This document shows positions 39,001-50,555 of a DNA stretch of 64,000 nt, in pieces. The DNA is from Liolophura sinensis (Eukaryota; Mollusca; Polyplacophora; Chitonida; Chitonidae). Made by a program: the position numbers and the translations under genes. Location: positions 35,761,187 to 35,825,186 of the forward strand of contig NC_088301.1 in NCBI RefSeq assembly GCF_032854445.1, in the 5' to 3' direction. The notes under the pieces are model-generated. The model ran no database searches. It was not told the DNA's origin and saw nothing but the letters and a program-made list of their open reading frames with translations. Every line of letters begins with the position of its first letter. Within the stretch, counting starts at the first letter, position 1.

Positions 39001-42000
39001 TGGCATTTCTGTTATATTAGGACGGATATTACGCTGTCTACAACTTCTTTGACTTTGATCAAGAGCATCCAGACTTGAATAATTTTGACATCACCCCGTG
39101 TTTTAACCAAGATCAGCGAATTGACATGCAAATCACATTTCCAGGTTTGTGTCATATCGGCATTCTGTTCAGTTTATGTCATACAGATACACATATTTGT
39201 GTTTTCCTTTTTTTAAACAAATGCATTCGTGTTTATTCTAAGTTCATGTACTACGATTCTTATAATGTGATTTCCATTTAGTAACAAACGTATCCTTATT
39301 TAACCATGTGTGTTTCAAATTGTTTATCTCTCTTTATTTATTGGTGGTGCAAGTGGGTTTATCAGGCCTTTGAGACAGACAAATTGACACATTTAGTCTT
39401 AAACATGAGTGAGAAGATAGATGTCAGAAACATGATGATCAAATGATTTATCAAATGACGTGTGTATTCTTACTTTTGACTTTCTGCTTTATCAGGTGAT
39501 TTTGTTGACGACGTGGAGGACCATCTAAAGTATTTCGAACTGGACACACGCTTGAAAATTGCTGAGCTAGCCAACATATCCCCAATACGTGTACAGCATT
39601 CGTCAGTCAAATACAATTATGGGACTATATTTTACAGAGCAAGTATGTTGGAGACCGCACCCCCTACAGGTAAGACGTGTTTGTCATGCGCACATATGGC
39701 CTTTTACGGATTACAGATTTGTGATTTGAAATATTCAGTGTTTTCGTGCCAATGCCCCTTAATCATGTGCCATATTTTTACCTATCAAGCTTGTGGAAAC
39801 CAGTCTATATGTGCACCAAATACATTTTAGCCGTACTAAAGGCGTGACATCAGTTGTCTGTCTTGAGCTCTGGTGAGCTCATCGTGGCGAGGTCAGTTCC
39901 TGATTTTTCCCTCCACTAATTGTCCAGCAACCCGAAAGGTAGTATGACTAGATACAGTGGTAGGGTACGCGACGCCAAGAGGACGTTTTGCTCGTGAGTG
40001 TTTGTATGCCACACGTAGGAAAGTTCTTCAGTAATTTGCCAAAGTCTTATTCCTGACACTCCGGTTTCCAGACTTCATAAACCTTAACTGCTATCCAAAT
40101 AAATCAACGATCTGAAAATTCCCTTCGTATGCTTATTCTTTCCCTTTTTTCTTTCAGCAAAGTTCCACAAATACTCTGGACAAGTGTTAGAATACAACAA
40201 CGACAAGACACTTACTGACGTAGCCACGGAAGACGATTGTTCGTACCTGTGTTTGAGTGAAACGTCCTTCAACTGTCTTAGCTTTGACCTATGCCCGCAG
40301 AAGAGGATCTGTTACCTGAGTAAACTGGCTACAGAAGACGGTACATTGGTTGGCAACGACGTGTGTAGTCATTATTCAAGTAAGGGAATACAATATATAA
40401 ATACATTTAATAGACAAGTTAATAAATTAGTTTTTATACAAAGGTGAGCAGATACGGGTATGAATTGGTTTCTCAAGCTTGGTTGAAGACAACACAACAA
40501 AAAAAACTCTGTACATAATTGTTAATTTACAAGCTTTCCACACTAACATGTCACCAAATTTCTATCATATCTAAATACATGCGATCCCTCCATCAAGCTC
40601 ACATCTGAAACGGAATCAAATGGAATTCCTCCTTTTCCCGATATTCTCATCACTAACAGCAATTTCACCATGACAACAACTATCTACAGAAAACCTACCA
40701 ATACTGGATTGTATACCAGAACCCTGATGAATAGAGCCTGGCACCTCAGCAGCTCATATGGATTATTCCATTGTGAGGTACAACACATTAATGCTACCTT
40801 AATACGAATCCTATACACTACCGACATTACTGATCGAACTGTGCCACATTCGTGAACAAGGGACTCAAACCGAAACATGATATATTAAAATATTTCGAAA
40901 CAAATCTATAAGGTTGCCCTATCTTGAACCTATTACAAATCAAATTCGCGGTGATATAATTTTTTTAACAAATCCATTTCCTGTGTAAATATTGTTTTAA
41001 TTACTAAAAACAAATGTGTCTTTTTTCCCTTACAAGGACAAGGCAGATTGTGAACTGAAAAACATAGATGTACATAAAATATGTTGTGGTGAATGCTCTG
41101 CTAGCTATGTGGACAACACATACAGACACACCCAGGATAGATTACTTGAACATGACATTAGTATAGCTCCCATCACAAATTTCCTGCTGTTGGTGGCCAT
41201 CGTCTCAAAATAGGTCACAGTCCTTTCAATCCTATACATAAAATTCTTGCGAAAACATAGCCTCAAACACGCACGTTCGTGTGACCCACGTTGCATCACC
41301 TGTCAGGTATCATGAGTAGAGCGCGCGCTGCACCTGTGTGACTCGCGTCAATCAAGTGTCGTCTGGAAAAATTGTCTGGCTACAATGTCAGAGAAACCCT
41401 TCTGCCAGATAGGCACAAGTTTTGCTGAATCAAGATGGTTTTCTCTGCGGCAGACAAGGAATTGGCCACCTTTTCAAGTAAAACAAGGTAGAACATCATT
41501 TTGAACATGTCCGGAATATGCTTTTTTGGACTCTATTTTGATTTTGGTCCCATGAACAGAAATCTTAAAGGATGAAATTGAAATTTGGTTTGTATACTTA
41601 GGACATAATGGCTTTTGAGTGTGTAAATTTTTAGAAGCTGACGTAAGAGGGTTTCGGAAATATTGAGTGTCGAAGTTCGGCCCATTTTTTTTATGCCCAC
41701 CCGACATACCCTCACTATGTTTACAGCCATTCATAGCATGCAGTTGTCACTTCCGTAATGATGGAATGATGGAAGGTTGTTTTTAACAAACATATGACGT
41801 TACTAAAAACTCTAAAAGTATCAAGTTTCTTTCAATCTGTGTTAGACTAAGGCCTTGTCTCAGGGGCATATTTGAAACGAGGCATATTGTCTCGTTTGGC
41901 ATATTTATTCAAGTATTAATGTGGTAAACAAGAAAACCTTTGCCAATTCGGCTTATACGGTATTGCGTGCGAAAAGGTACCACGTGTGTAATTGTGCGAA

Positions 42001-45000
42001 GATTTTATATTGTTCGCCCAAATATAGTCAGTCTGATGTGTAATTCTGTCTTATAGGTTATAAAAAAGGCACTTTGGTCCTTCATTCAACATGACTACTT
42101 CATTTCATTTAAACTTTGTATTATAATACTTTTTCTTGCAACAGGAAATGTTCGTGCCAGTTATATAAACGAAGTATCCCTGTCTAACGCCTACCTTCTT
42201 CTCAAAGACAATGTCTATCGAGATATGTTGACCATTATTCTGTCGTTAGGGAGCGGAGAGGTATGTTACCTAGTTATGTGACTGTTAACCAGCGTACATT
42301 AAGTTTTCTTTGCAAAGTCGAATAAAAATACCCAAAGTATTTTCTTCCCAAAACATATATAATGCCTGCCACTTTCATTTTCTCATTGTTTTCCCAAGTG
42401 ACGTTGGTGGTTATACAATGTAATAATACTGTAGCATGGCCGTTTGATCCGGTCATATTTCTTTTGCCTTTAGTCGCCATCTCTTAGAGTTGACCTTTTT
42501 TAGAGTTGATTATTTTATTCCTTGATTAGGTATTCCTAGCGGCACCATAAACAGTGACAGTTTTCATTGTAAGACAGGTTGCTGTCTAACTGATCAAGTT
42601 TGTGATTCTTTTTACTCTTCAGTCCCAAACGTACGTGGCAAACAGCATACGAGAGGACATCACTTTGCCTGATAATATAAACACACGACAACTTACTGGG
42701 AGTGAGTTTTACAAAAGACCATATTGAAAAATAAACCCGCAAATAAACCAGTGCATTATCAAGCATACCTTAAGCAGATTATAGCTCCTAGCACCATAGC
42801 TTAAGCAGAATTATGTAAAAAGAAAAGACTGCAGTGATGTTAAGTGCAGTTTATTAAACGTCACTGGCATGTGCGTTATATTTGGATTAATCGAAGCTAT
42901 CAGTGATGCATTTGCTAATTTATACGCATTGGTGTATATTATGTACTTATCTCTTACAAGTTCTTTTTCTTTTTTTTTTTGTTTTAAAGTTTTGGCTCTC
43001 TCTTCGGTTTTTGCAGATGATAATATAAAGCAGTTTTTCCCACTTCGCAACTTCTTGTTTCTTGGGAATGCCGACAACGTTTTAACACAGGTGTCCGTGG
43101 ATGACTGCGCCACCGCCTGTGTAGACGAGGACCTGTTCGTCTGCCAGGCCTTCGAGTACAACTTTAACAACGCCCGTTGCGAGCTGTCCTCACGCCATCC
43201 CTCACAAAGTACACGTCTTGTAAAAAGAGCTCAACAAATGGATCTGTATATAAGTGCGTTTTGTTGTTGATCCACAAATATTGCGTAACGCTTTTAATCT
43301 GATACCACAATTTCAAACTTTTTAATTTCATTAATCATAATTGATAAAATGGTGTCGCGCTCACGGATTACCTTTTCCTTAATAAAGATTTATGTTTCCA
43401 GAATGATTATAGTTAAACATTCGTAAAATTGGACATGTCAATTCAAGTATATCCCAATTTCAAACATGATGCAGACAGTGCTGTCTGGAGGACACTAGGA
43501 ACTAATTCTGTATTTTAAAGATGAAGCGAGTGGGTATCGTTGATGTACGGACATGGTAACAGTAAACATTCTGATGCAGTGACTATGAATACTATACCAA
43601 TTCCTCTCACCTTAAGCCCGCCGTTCTATTACTTCCAGGAACGTACATGCACAAGTTCACCAAGGTACCGGGCACTGTAATGCTGGGACAGTCTGACATG
43701 GTATACCAGAAAGTGGTCTATTCCACCCAGTGTGCCAAGCTGTGTGTGGACTTACACGAATTTCCATGTAAATCATTCGACTATTGTCCGGACGAACAGG
43801 CCTGTATTCTGGGGCGTACTCACATGCTGGATATACCCGAAGAGAACAAACAAGCTGACCCAGGATGCGATCACTACTCAAGTAAAATATTTTTTTCCAT
43901 CAAAACACTTAACATCTGACATAGTTCTTTTACTTTTAAGTTGATCAATAAGGTTTTAGGCGTTTCTGTGAGTCTAGTGCATGGACCTTTGTTGACTCCA
44001 CTGCTCATACAACATACGCTCCAGTACAGATTACCGATATTTCTCAAGTGCTGCTCTTCAATTTTCGGAAATACTATCTAGGCAGAGGCAATAAATTCGA
44101 AACTGTGAACTGCTAGGGAGATTGCAATCATTTGAGAATTTTTTAAGAATCATTACCTATGCTAAGACAGTTCGGCCGCCATGTTCGTGTGGCATTTTCC
44201 ATAACCTTGTTCTGCAAATAGCTGACCTGTTGCAAAAACGATGCTTCCATGATTTAAAGTAAAAGAAAGGTAAAATATGAAGTAAGGTTGATCATATAGA
44301 CAACTGAAAACTATGCGTAAAAATATTTTCTATTGATTTTTTTTCAGTTTGAAGGGTGTTGAAAGGCATTCAAACATTTGAATAGTAAGGTGGGCTTTGT
44401 GAGCCATATTGACGGTACCTAGGAACTCTGACGTAACATCACTTTTTTTTTGCCTAATGTTCACCAGAAGGAAGGAATTCTTGGGAAAATTATTTCAGTA
44501 ATTATTTACCCATAGGTAAAAAGAGGTATTCCAACATTCGGTGTTGTGATTCAAGTTGGAAAAAACTTTATGTGACGTTAAAGTTCCTAAACTCTGAGAG
44601 TATGGTCCATAAAGCCCACCTTAGAATTCAAATGTTTGATCACCTTTAACTCTCAGCAAATATCTAAAGAAATAAATGAAAGCATATTTATGCACAGTCT
44701 TAAGTGGTTTATTTAGTGATGCCTACTTCGAGTTTTAGAGGTCTTTACCTTTAACGAAAGATTTGTCAACAGCCAGTTAGAAAGTTACCTCAGCAGCCAT
44801 GTGTATTTTACCTCATATGTTAACTGGGCGAAGCGTCTGGATTAGTGTTTCTACACGCAGCCCATATCATGATACCCATGCTGATAGCCTGTATTGGGCT
44901 TTCAGTCGAAACAGTTGGCGTGGGCATTAAATCATTTTCTTTAAATGAATAATTGATGGAAAATAAGTAAGAAGAAGAAAAACAATTAACACTACGTGTA

Positions 45001-47431
45001 TATCAAAACTACCTTTATATATCTGTTTGGATGTTTGACGAAATTAAATGAAGGACAATGTTTGGATTCTGTGGTGGGCTATTTTGGCCAACTATAGGTG
45101 TCAGTTATGACATAACATCATTGCTTTCATCCCAAATGCCGTATTTATCTTTGGAATAGCTCTTTTGTGCATAAGAAGGCATTACACTAGTAAACGCACC
45201 ATGATTTAATTTAAATCAAATTAATTAATTAACAAAAATATAAACTCACATCACTGTCAGTCAGTGTTATTTCCAGGTATTAACTACGTTTCATTCCATT
45301 AAAAACTCCCAAAAAATAACTGAAGTATAGTTTTATTTTTTAACACAGATGTATTCTTGGCTGGAGTAGGATTAAGGCTGTTTACAAATATTTTACTTGT
45401 AGTGTTAATACTTGCAGTTGGAGGGAAACTGTCGCGAATAAATCTTTTTGGTAATTTCTGTTTAACTGGAATAAGGGTTTTTCATCTCAACAGCTAGCTT
45501 GCAATGGAGTATGAAATATATTTGCGTGGTAATCGCTTTTGTTGTTTCAGTGTTCTTTATGATCATCAATGTACAAAGCAGTTATATGACAAGACATGCT
45601 TGTTGACATGTGCATGTTTTTCTGTCAGTCTTAACCTAAGATGTTTCCATGTATATTTCTATCTGACTTAACCTAAGATGTTTCCATGTATTTTTCTATC
45701 TGTCTTAACCTAAGATGTTTCCATGTATTGCTATTTCAACAGGGAATTACTTCGATGATTTCAAGTTTATGTCGGGTAAGGAAGTTGCTCTGAAAAACAA
45801 CATGATTGTTGAGGGCGTGACACTGGCAGAGTGTTCAAAGCTGTGTGGCGACCAGGGCGATTCCTGTATGGGCTTTGACTTCTGTGGCAACGATACCATC
45901 TGCCGAATTACTTCGGACAGCGTCAAGAATGTGGGACAGGTCACAATATTGGATTCATCATATTGCGACCATTACGCCAGTAAGAACCTTATAACATTGA
46001 TTCGGCAACATATCTGTATCACAGATGATGCTAATAGCCTAATATATTCTCAGTCTCTCTACTGTGGTCAGAGATCAAAGATGTGTAACTTACATGTTTA
46101 ATATTTAATAATATACCGTTTAATTTATCATACAAGTGTGTTTTAACGCACCAAAGCACAAATTGCTTATTCCACAGTATTATTCCAAAGTAACTCCACC
46201 AAAATTTCAACATTTTAGCATGTCATTTTCAAGAACAACCTCCAATATTTCGTTAAAACGACATCGGCCTAAACTTGAAATATTTCTGTAAATGTCATAA
46301 ATCTAATAGTGAATAACAATTATATGAAGACGTCGCCATTTCTTAGAATCACTCTTTTGCTATACAGTCGGGAACCAGTCAGTGGAAGTTCAGCACCTTT
46401 AATTCATATATACATGTATAACATCTGAAAGCCCATTTCTACTGTGCAAGATTTTGTCTGGTTCTTGAATTCAATGTTGTCTTACCTTTTCATAGTTTCA
46501 CGAAGGTGCTATTCACACAATTTACAATACTAGTGTTTCATTCCAGGACAATACTACACTGATGGATCTAAGGTTACGGCCTACTCGGTTAAAAATTCGC
46601 AAGATTCCAATTTAAAATATTCCGCCGGTAAGTCAGTTTTACCTTAGCGTTTATATACATGTGTTTGATAGAATATTAGACACGAGTCTCAGCACTAGAT
46701 CATATTTTTAGTGCCTTGAACTCTATTAATGAAACAGATCGCCATGGTATAAGTGAAAAAATTTGAGTGTAACATTAATAAACAATCAAACCACTAAATA
46801 AATATGGTCAGCATATAGCGGTTAAACATTAACCGAGAAGTTAAAAGGATACTTTCCATTTCATAACATTGAAAAGGAGAAGGGCAAACCTCTAAACAGA
46901 CCGTCTGTCACACTGTGATTACAGAAATGCAGCACCGGGGAAACAAAGAAGACAAAGAAGTCTAAATGTATCATTTCCTTATTTCTGGCGAGACAAATAA
47001 TGTATAATCTATCATCAACTTTATTTGTATATCAATAAATAGGGCATCATTTCTTCTGCATGGCATTCCAATAAGGTACCGCCATGAAAAGGTTGACATC
47101 GGAATCAGTCTGCACTATAGTTAAAAGACTGTTACCTAAGCAAATAATTACCTTAGATATGTCATAGATTGGTACACTATTTCAGAAGTTTGTGTATACC
47201 GTTTTCCTTTTTGATTTAAAGACTAGCCGTTGTTTTTTCCACCGTCTTACTGTCTTACTGTAAGAAAAATTAATAATTTTTGTAATATCGTCTCCCTTTT
47301 ACCCTTTTCTTGTAGGAGCCATGACTGGTTTGGCGTTTGGTGTCCTCATTTTCGGTTGTCTGATAACACTGGCGGCCGCTATTGCTTTTAGGAAATTCAA
47401 AGCTCCCGCTCCATCCCCAACAGAGAAATAA
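32382..47431 (+). CDS. Gene C: LolA-like/PAN type I membrane protein
   Basis: Twenty-one exons join to 2958 nt, giving 985 residues, stop TAA 47429-47431. Exon order, phase and nearly all lengths equal gene B. Approximate residues: signal about 8-27, LolA-like region 43-542, PAN1 543-616, spacer 617-681, PAN2 682-760, PAN3 761-841, PAN4 842-920, juxtamembrane 921-947, transmembrane about 949-972, tail to 985. The introns hold more mobile DNA than gene B's: a SINE (36064), a Penelope-like remnant (40573), a foldback element (44305) and a triplicated acceptor-side repeat (45630). No stop or frameshift is seen in any exon. Confidence 0.88.
33612..33757 (+). repeat. Tandem duplication, 81-bp period
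   Basis: Two diverged copies lie in gene C's second intron. GTTCTAAT recurs at 33630 and 33711, and ACCATATACTGC at 33659 and 33740, both 81 bases apart. Confidence 0.7.
33873..39669 (+). CDS. Gene C exons 3-13: LolA-like extracellular region
   Basis: Exons are 33873-34070, 34507-34640, 35271-35379, 35783-35940, 36566-36688, 37005-37116, 37386-37561, 37932-38042, 38314-38394, 39021-39144 and 39496-39669. Blocks in order are GPSLPSLPNTFQ, MVYSYDTNELF, GAMRFGSKFGE, VRAWVQGVG, FNHYYDYFAF, GIVCPDR, GQYSYREE, VWYDSNYKLVRYD, QGNCT, FYLDDNYSYEGQ, FEYYFLA, EDWSEI, FFDFDQEHPDLNNFD and ISPIRVQ. It is closest to gene B throughout. Confidence 0.86.
36064..36305 (+). repeat. SINE, near full length
   Basis: The head GGCTCCGTGGCCGAAGGAGT looks tRNA-derived, with a box-A-like TGGCCGAAGGAG and a degenerate box-B-like GAGTTTCAGCTC. 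A conserved body follows (TTTGCCCGGTTTTCTCC, AAATATTCTTGAGTACGACG), then a tail CAAACAAATAAATAA. It is the best copy of the SINE family in this window and lies in a gene C intron. Confidence 0.85.
40158..40379 (+). CDS. Gene C exon 14: PAN1 domain
   Basis: A 222-nt phase 1-1 exon reading AKFHKYSG, DDCSYLC, FNCLSFDLC, ICYLSKLA and VCSHYSS, with six cysteines as in gene B PAN1. Confidence 0.9.
40573..41215 (+). mobile_element. Penelope-like retroelement remnant with GIY-YIG-like segment
   Basis: The plus strand reads PSIKLTSETESNGIPPFPD, ILITNSNFTMTTTIYRKPTN and TGLYTRTLMNRAWHLSSSYG, the reverse-transcriptase C-terminal blocks of Penelope-like elements. At about 41064-41150 a different frame reads ICCGECSASYVDNTYRHTQD and RLLEHD, which fits the GIY-YIG endonuclease that follows the reverse transcriptase in these elements. 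Frameshifts between the pieces show it is decayed. It lies in gene C's intron between PAN1 and the spacer. Confidence 0.75.
42145..42701 (+). CDS. Gene C exons 15-16: spacer pair
   Basis: Exon 42145-42260 (116 nt) contains AYLLLKDNVYRDM and ends LGSGE. Exon 42623-42701 (79 nt) reads TYVANSIREDITL. Lengths and phases equal gene B's pair although the sequence has drifted more than the PAN exons. Confidence 0.83.
42785..42869 (+). repeat. Dispersed repeat copy 1
   Basis: CTAGCACCATAGCTTAAGCA, GAATTATGTAAAA, TGCAGTGATGTTAAGTGCAG and TTTATTAAACGTCACTGG match 51444-51520 in gene D's last intron, in the same orientation. The two introns are not homologous, so this is a dispersed element rather than shared ancestry. 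Confidence 0.7.
43017..43253 (+). CDS. Gene C exon 17: PAN2 domain lacking two cysteines
   Basis: A 237-nt phase 1-1 exon reading NDNIKQFFPLRN, DDCATAC, FVCQAFEYN, ARCELSSRHP and QMDLYI. As in gene B, the fourth and sixth cysteines are gone (asparagine and methionine), while both are kept in A and D. Confidence 0.87.
43639..43881 (+). CDS. Gene C exon 18: PAN3 domain
   Basis: A 243-nt phase 1-1 exon with TYMHKFTKVPGTVML, TQCAKLC, FPCKSFDYC, ACILGRTHMLDIP and GCDHYSS; six cysteines. Confidence 0.9.
44305..44705. mobile_element. Foldback (MITE-like) element
   Basis: Long imperfect inverted arms: the left arm contains CAAACATTTGAATAGTAAGG and TGGGCTTTGTG (44370-44400), the right arm CATAAAGCCCACCTTAGAAT and TCAAATGTTTG (44610-44640). 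Pairing extends outward to ATGCGTAAAAAT at the left edge and ATTTATGCACAGT at the right. No coding sequence lies between. It fits a non-autonomous DNA transposon or foldback element; target-site duplication was not resolved. Confidence 0.7.
45630..45733 (+). repeat. Three 37-bp tandem units just before a splice acceptor
   Basis: CTTAACCTAAGATGTTTCCA starts at 45630, 45667 and 45704, each followed by a T-rich stretch. The third unit runs into the AG acceptor of the PAN4 exon (45741-45742). The CTTAAC core resembles a branch-point sequence and the T-rich part a polypyrimidine tract. Confidence 0.92.
45743..45979 (+). CDS. Gene C exon 19: PAN4 domain
   Basis: A 237-nt phase 1-1 exon with NYFDDFKFMSGK, AECSKLC, DSCMGFDFCGNDTICRITSD, SVKNVGQVT and YCDHYAS; six cysteines, very close to PAN4 of B and D. 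Confidence 0.92.
46547..47431 (+). CDS. Gene C exons 20-21: juxtamembrane, transmembrane helix and tail
   Basis: Exon 46547-46627 (81 nt) reads QYYTDGSKVTAYSVKN, nearly identical to gene B. Exon 47316-47431 carries MTGLAFGVLIFGCLITLAAA, then RKFK and a 13-residue proline-rich tail ending PSPTEK. The tail shares nothing with that of gene B. Confidence 0.88.
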
Positions 47432-49283
47432 ACGAACATATTAATTTATAGCAATCTTTTGATTTTCTCTTACTTCAACTTTGTTGCAAGTGTATGTGTT
47501 AGGATCTTGTTGGAGGCGGTATCTAAGGATTTCATTTGAATAGATGATTCTTCAGTATTGTGGCACAGGCGACATGAAGAGACCTGATGCCTTGTTTGTG
47601 TACTTAGATGCAGATCTTATGCTGGTATGCATGGTGACCATTGGGAACAGAAGACTTGCCTGTAGAGATTGCCTTGAAGAACTGCTTCAATCAGTATTTT
47701 AGTTTTGGAATCTATTCTGGGTCTAGTCATCCGATGAATAGAAATCTGCTAAAACAATGAAGAAGAAATCTTATGATTGTGAGAATTAATTTCACCTCTT
47801 GTCACCTTGTACTTAAATGTTTAAAAGTGGCGTTTTTGTAACAGCTTGCCAGATGTCTGCTAAATGAATTTTGGCAAGCTTATGAACGTCGAAGACTACA
47901 ATGTACGATCTAGTCTTCTACAATACTACATTCAAAACATTTATGTTTTCAAAACTTCATAGGCATTTTTCCAGATAACCATGAGTCCATGCACAAGTAG
48001 TAATCCGCACATCTTTATGAACTATCTCACTTATTTTACTGCTTTTCTGTGGTTATAAAATAACAAGCTGCAGAGTGATATGAATGATTAAATGAAATGA
48101 TTACACTTTGGTATAGACTGTGTGCGTACTTTTTTAAATTAAAGACTTATTATGTCATCAGTGTTTGGTTGCAGTTAGTGTGTTTCTTTGAATTGGAGAA
48201 AGGATAAATGACTGAATGGCGAAAAGATTTACTGTTTTATGGGTTTACAAATTCAACATTAATAGTTACATTTAATCCAGCATTACGCTCAAATTTTAGG
48301 AGCGCAGTGAAATTGCCATAGTGATAATTAAGCTGTTTGCTCAGAATTATATGATGTGTGATCTGCTGTATCTTTGATGTGGAACACGTTTAAGCAGACA
48401 GATGAACCTTGGAACTTAAATCCCATGGAGATAATCCGTCTAAATATGACGAAATATAAACTCGGAAAGACACGTAAAACACGAAGCCATCACTCAGGCA
48501 ACATTACAACATATTAATGCAGGTGTTAAAGGTGTTGTGACAGTGGTTGATGTTTTTGGCTACACTAGTGCGGGGCCCATTTGAGAAGTCACCATTGCCT
48601 AATTTGCAGGCGCAACTTTTCGATATTGGTACTCAACACTGTAAACACCCAACAAGTATGAAGTCAATCGGATGAGCGGGAGAGGATGAAATGAAAGGAC
48701 TGGCATATACAGATTGTGAAAGATATAGACGTACAGAGATCCATTCCTTTATAGTTAGAAAAGGAGTTCCTAGTGAAATATATCAGATTTGTATGTGGCG
48801 TACAGTCTGTAATGGCCATAATATAAATAGAAAAGAACACAATTATACAACCAATACCTTAAATGAAAGAGCTATACTTAAGCTTAAATAAAATATCTCA
48901 ATTTTCTGTTAGTAGTAGTTGTTATTTGAGTATGTTAAGTTATTATGTTATGGCACCTACCAGCTGCACATCCGATAATGAAGCCGATAATGAAGTGCCA
49001 GTTGTCCAGTTGATGACCTTTTGTCTCTCAAAATACTGGTTGAAAATATTATCTCGGCTTCCACGTAGGTGGACTTATTTGGTCTGCTTACTAAAATCTC
49101 ACCACACTGGCCAAAACAATACGAATAGCCCTGGTATGCCTTTGGGTTCCAAAGGGTGTTTGTCTTCATGAAGATGTGATATGAATGAGATTTGATGTTA
49201 AACCTGAGCAATATCTCCTAACCGGTGTGCATCAAGAAGAGAGGTCATAGACTTCACTCATGGAAATGACAAGCCGGGAATAA

Positions 49284-49312
49284 CTTTACTAGGGACCATT
49301 TCCCTAGTAAAG
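49284..49312. repeat. Perfect 12-bp inverted repeat, 5-base loop
   Basis: CTTTACTAGGGA and TCCCTAGTAAAG flank CCATT. It lies between the two convergent genes, close to where gene D's transcript should end. Confidence 0.9.
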
Positions 49313-49779
49313 ATGGGGTGTAACAGGATATACAAAAAGCTGTACCCTATCATCACCAAAATCAAACTATTTTATCTTCGAGGTATAGGTCGCTCTTTTT
49401 ATTTCACCATGACAATGTATTTATCTTGGGCATGTATTCGGTAGATTAGCTTATTTTTTTCTTTTCTGCGAAGTAATAGTTACAATTATTAAGTTATCTA
49501 ACAGTCCCTTGAAAAGAAAATTCCAGGAAAAATAGTGCCATTGTAACTATTTTCAGGAGATAGTATCTCTTGGTGAAGACATCACATTTATTAATGCCGG
49601 CACCACAGACATTTAATAAGTTAGTCCAAACATGTCTGTATAAGGTTAGTCTTTTGGATATACATAAAATATTTGCAGCTAATATATTTAGCACAATCTC
49701 TCCTCCCACCACAAAGAATGCAGGAGTAGTGAAGCATAAGTTTAGAAAACATGACAAGATTTAGAACAATATATACACG

Positions 49780-49785
49780 TTTATT
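49780..49785 (-). terminator. Polyadenylation signal of gene D
   Basis: TTTATT on the plus strand reads AATAAA on the minus strand, about 770 bases beyond gene D's stop codon. Confidence 0.5.
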
Positions 49786-50555
49786 CTGAAAATATACAAA
49801 TCACATTCGATTCCTTTTTCAGATTTTCGCACAAAGAGCATACAAAGTACTTTCGGAATTACATGATGTACATGTAAAAAGGATCGTCGAGTAAGCAAAC
49901 ATTGGACTTCGTCAGGCTACACTTTGAACAAGGTAATATACCCGAATTTTACAGAAATATGAACATAGTCTTCTTTCTCGCTATTCTCACTAAGCCTTTT
50001 GCTCTTGAAGAAGTAAACTCAATGCCTTACCTTGTATACTCATATACAGTTTAATCTTCAACTTTCAAAAAACTCATGCGCGAGTGGATAATCCATCATT
50101 TGGGGCGTTGAAGGTTGCTGCCATGTTTTCCACTCATACTTATGAAGCTTCAGTTTAACTCACTCTTATCTATTAAAAGTTCAATAGTCAGCTTTTCATT
50201 TTTTGATTTCTAAAAAGGAACAAAGTAAAAATTATCCTACCCGGCGCAATGATATACATGGTTCTACCTGTCTGCCTTTCTTCGTTTGACATAGGGTATA
50301 TGGTTACTTCAGAAAAGAAAAGACAGAAATGTTTCAGAGGGTTATGGGAATTTCATTGGTCCAAAGATCTAATCACCACTTCACTTAATATAGCCAAATT
50401 TTTCTCTTTAGGTGAAATATCTTCTCTTTGAAGACTTTGAACAGGCATTGTTTTCATTACTCAGAATCCGCACATAGTTTGATGGAATGCTTATTTTTGG
50501 ATAAAACCCCAGTTAATAATTTGCATCTATGGAAAGGCTTCACTAAATAAACGAA

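Larger units (their letters stand above)
43882..45742 (+). other. Gene C intron with foldback element and acceptor-side repeat
   Basis: This 1.86-kb intron between PAN3 and PAN4 holds the foldback element at 44305-44705 and the three 37-bp units at 45630-45738. The rest is AT-rich with no open frame worth calling. Confidence 0.6.
47432..50555. other. Region between convergent genes C and D
   Basis: Holds the 3' UTRs of C (ATTAAA-type signals near 48085 and 48137) and D (AATAAA on the reverse strand at 49785-49780). A perfect 12-bp hairpin lies at 49284-49312. I see no gene between the two 3' ends. Confidence 0.6.

Noticed and set aside
49494-49764. Overlapping open frames on both strands near the gene D poly(A) site
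   Set aside because: Neither shows a recognisable domain, and both lie in likely 3' UTR or intergenic DNA.
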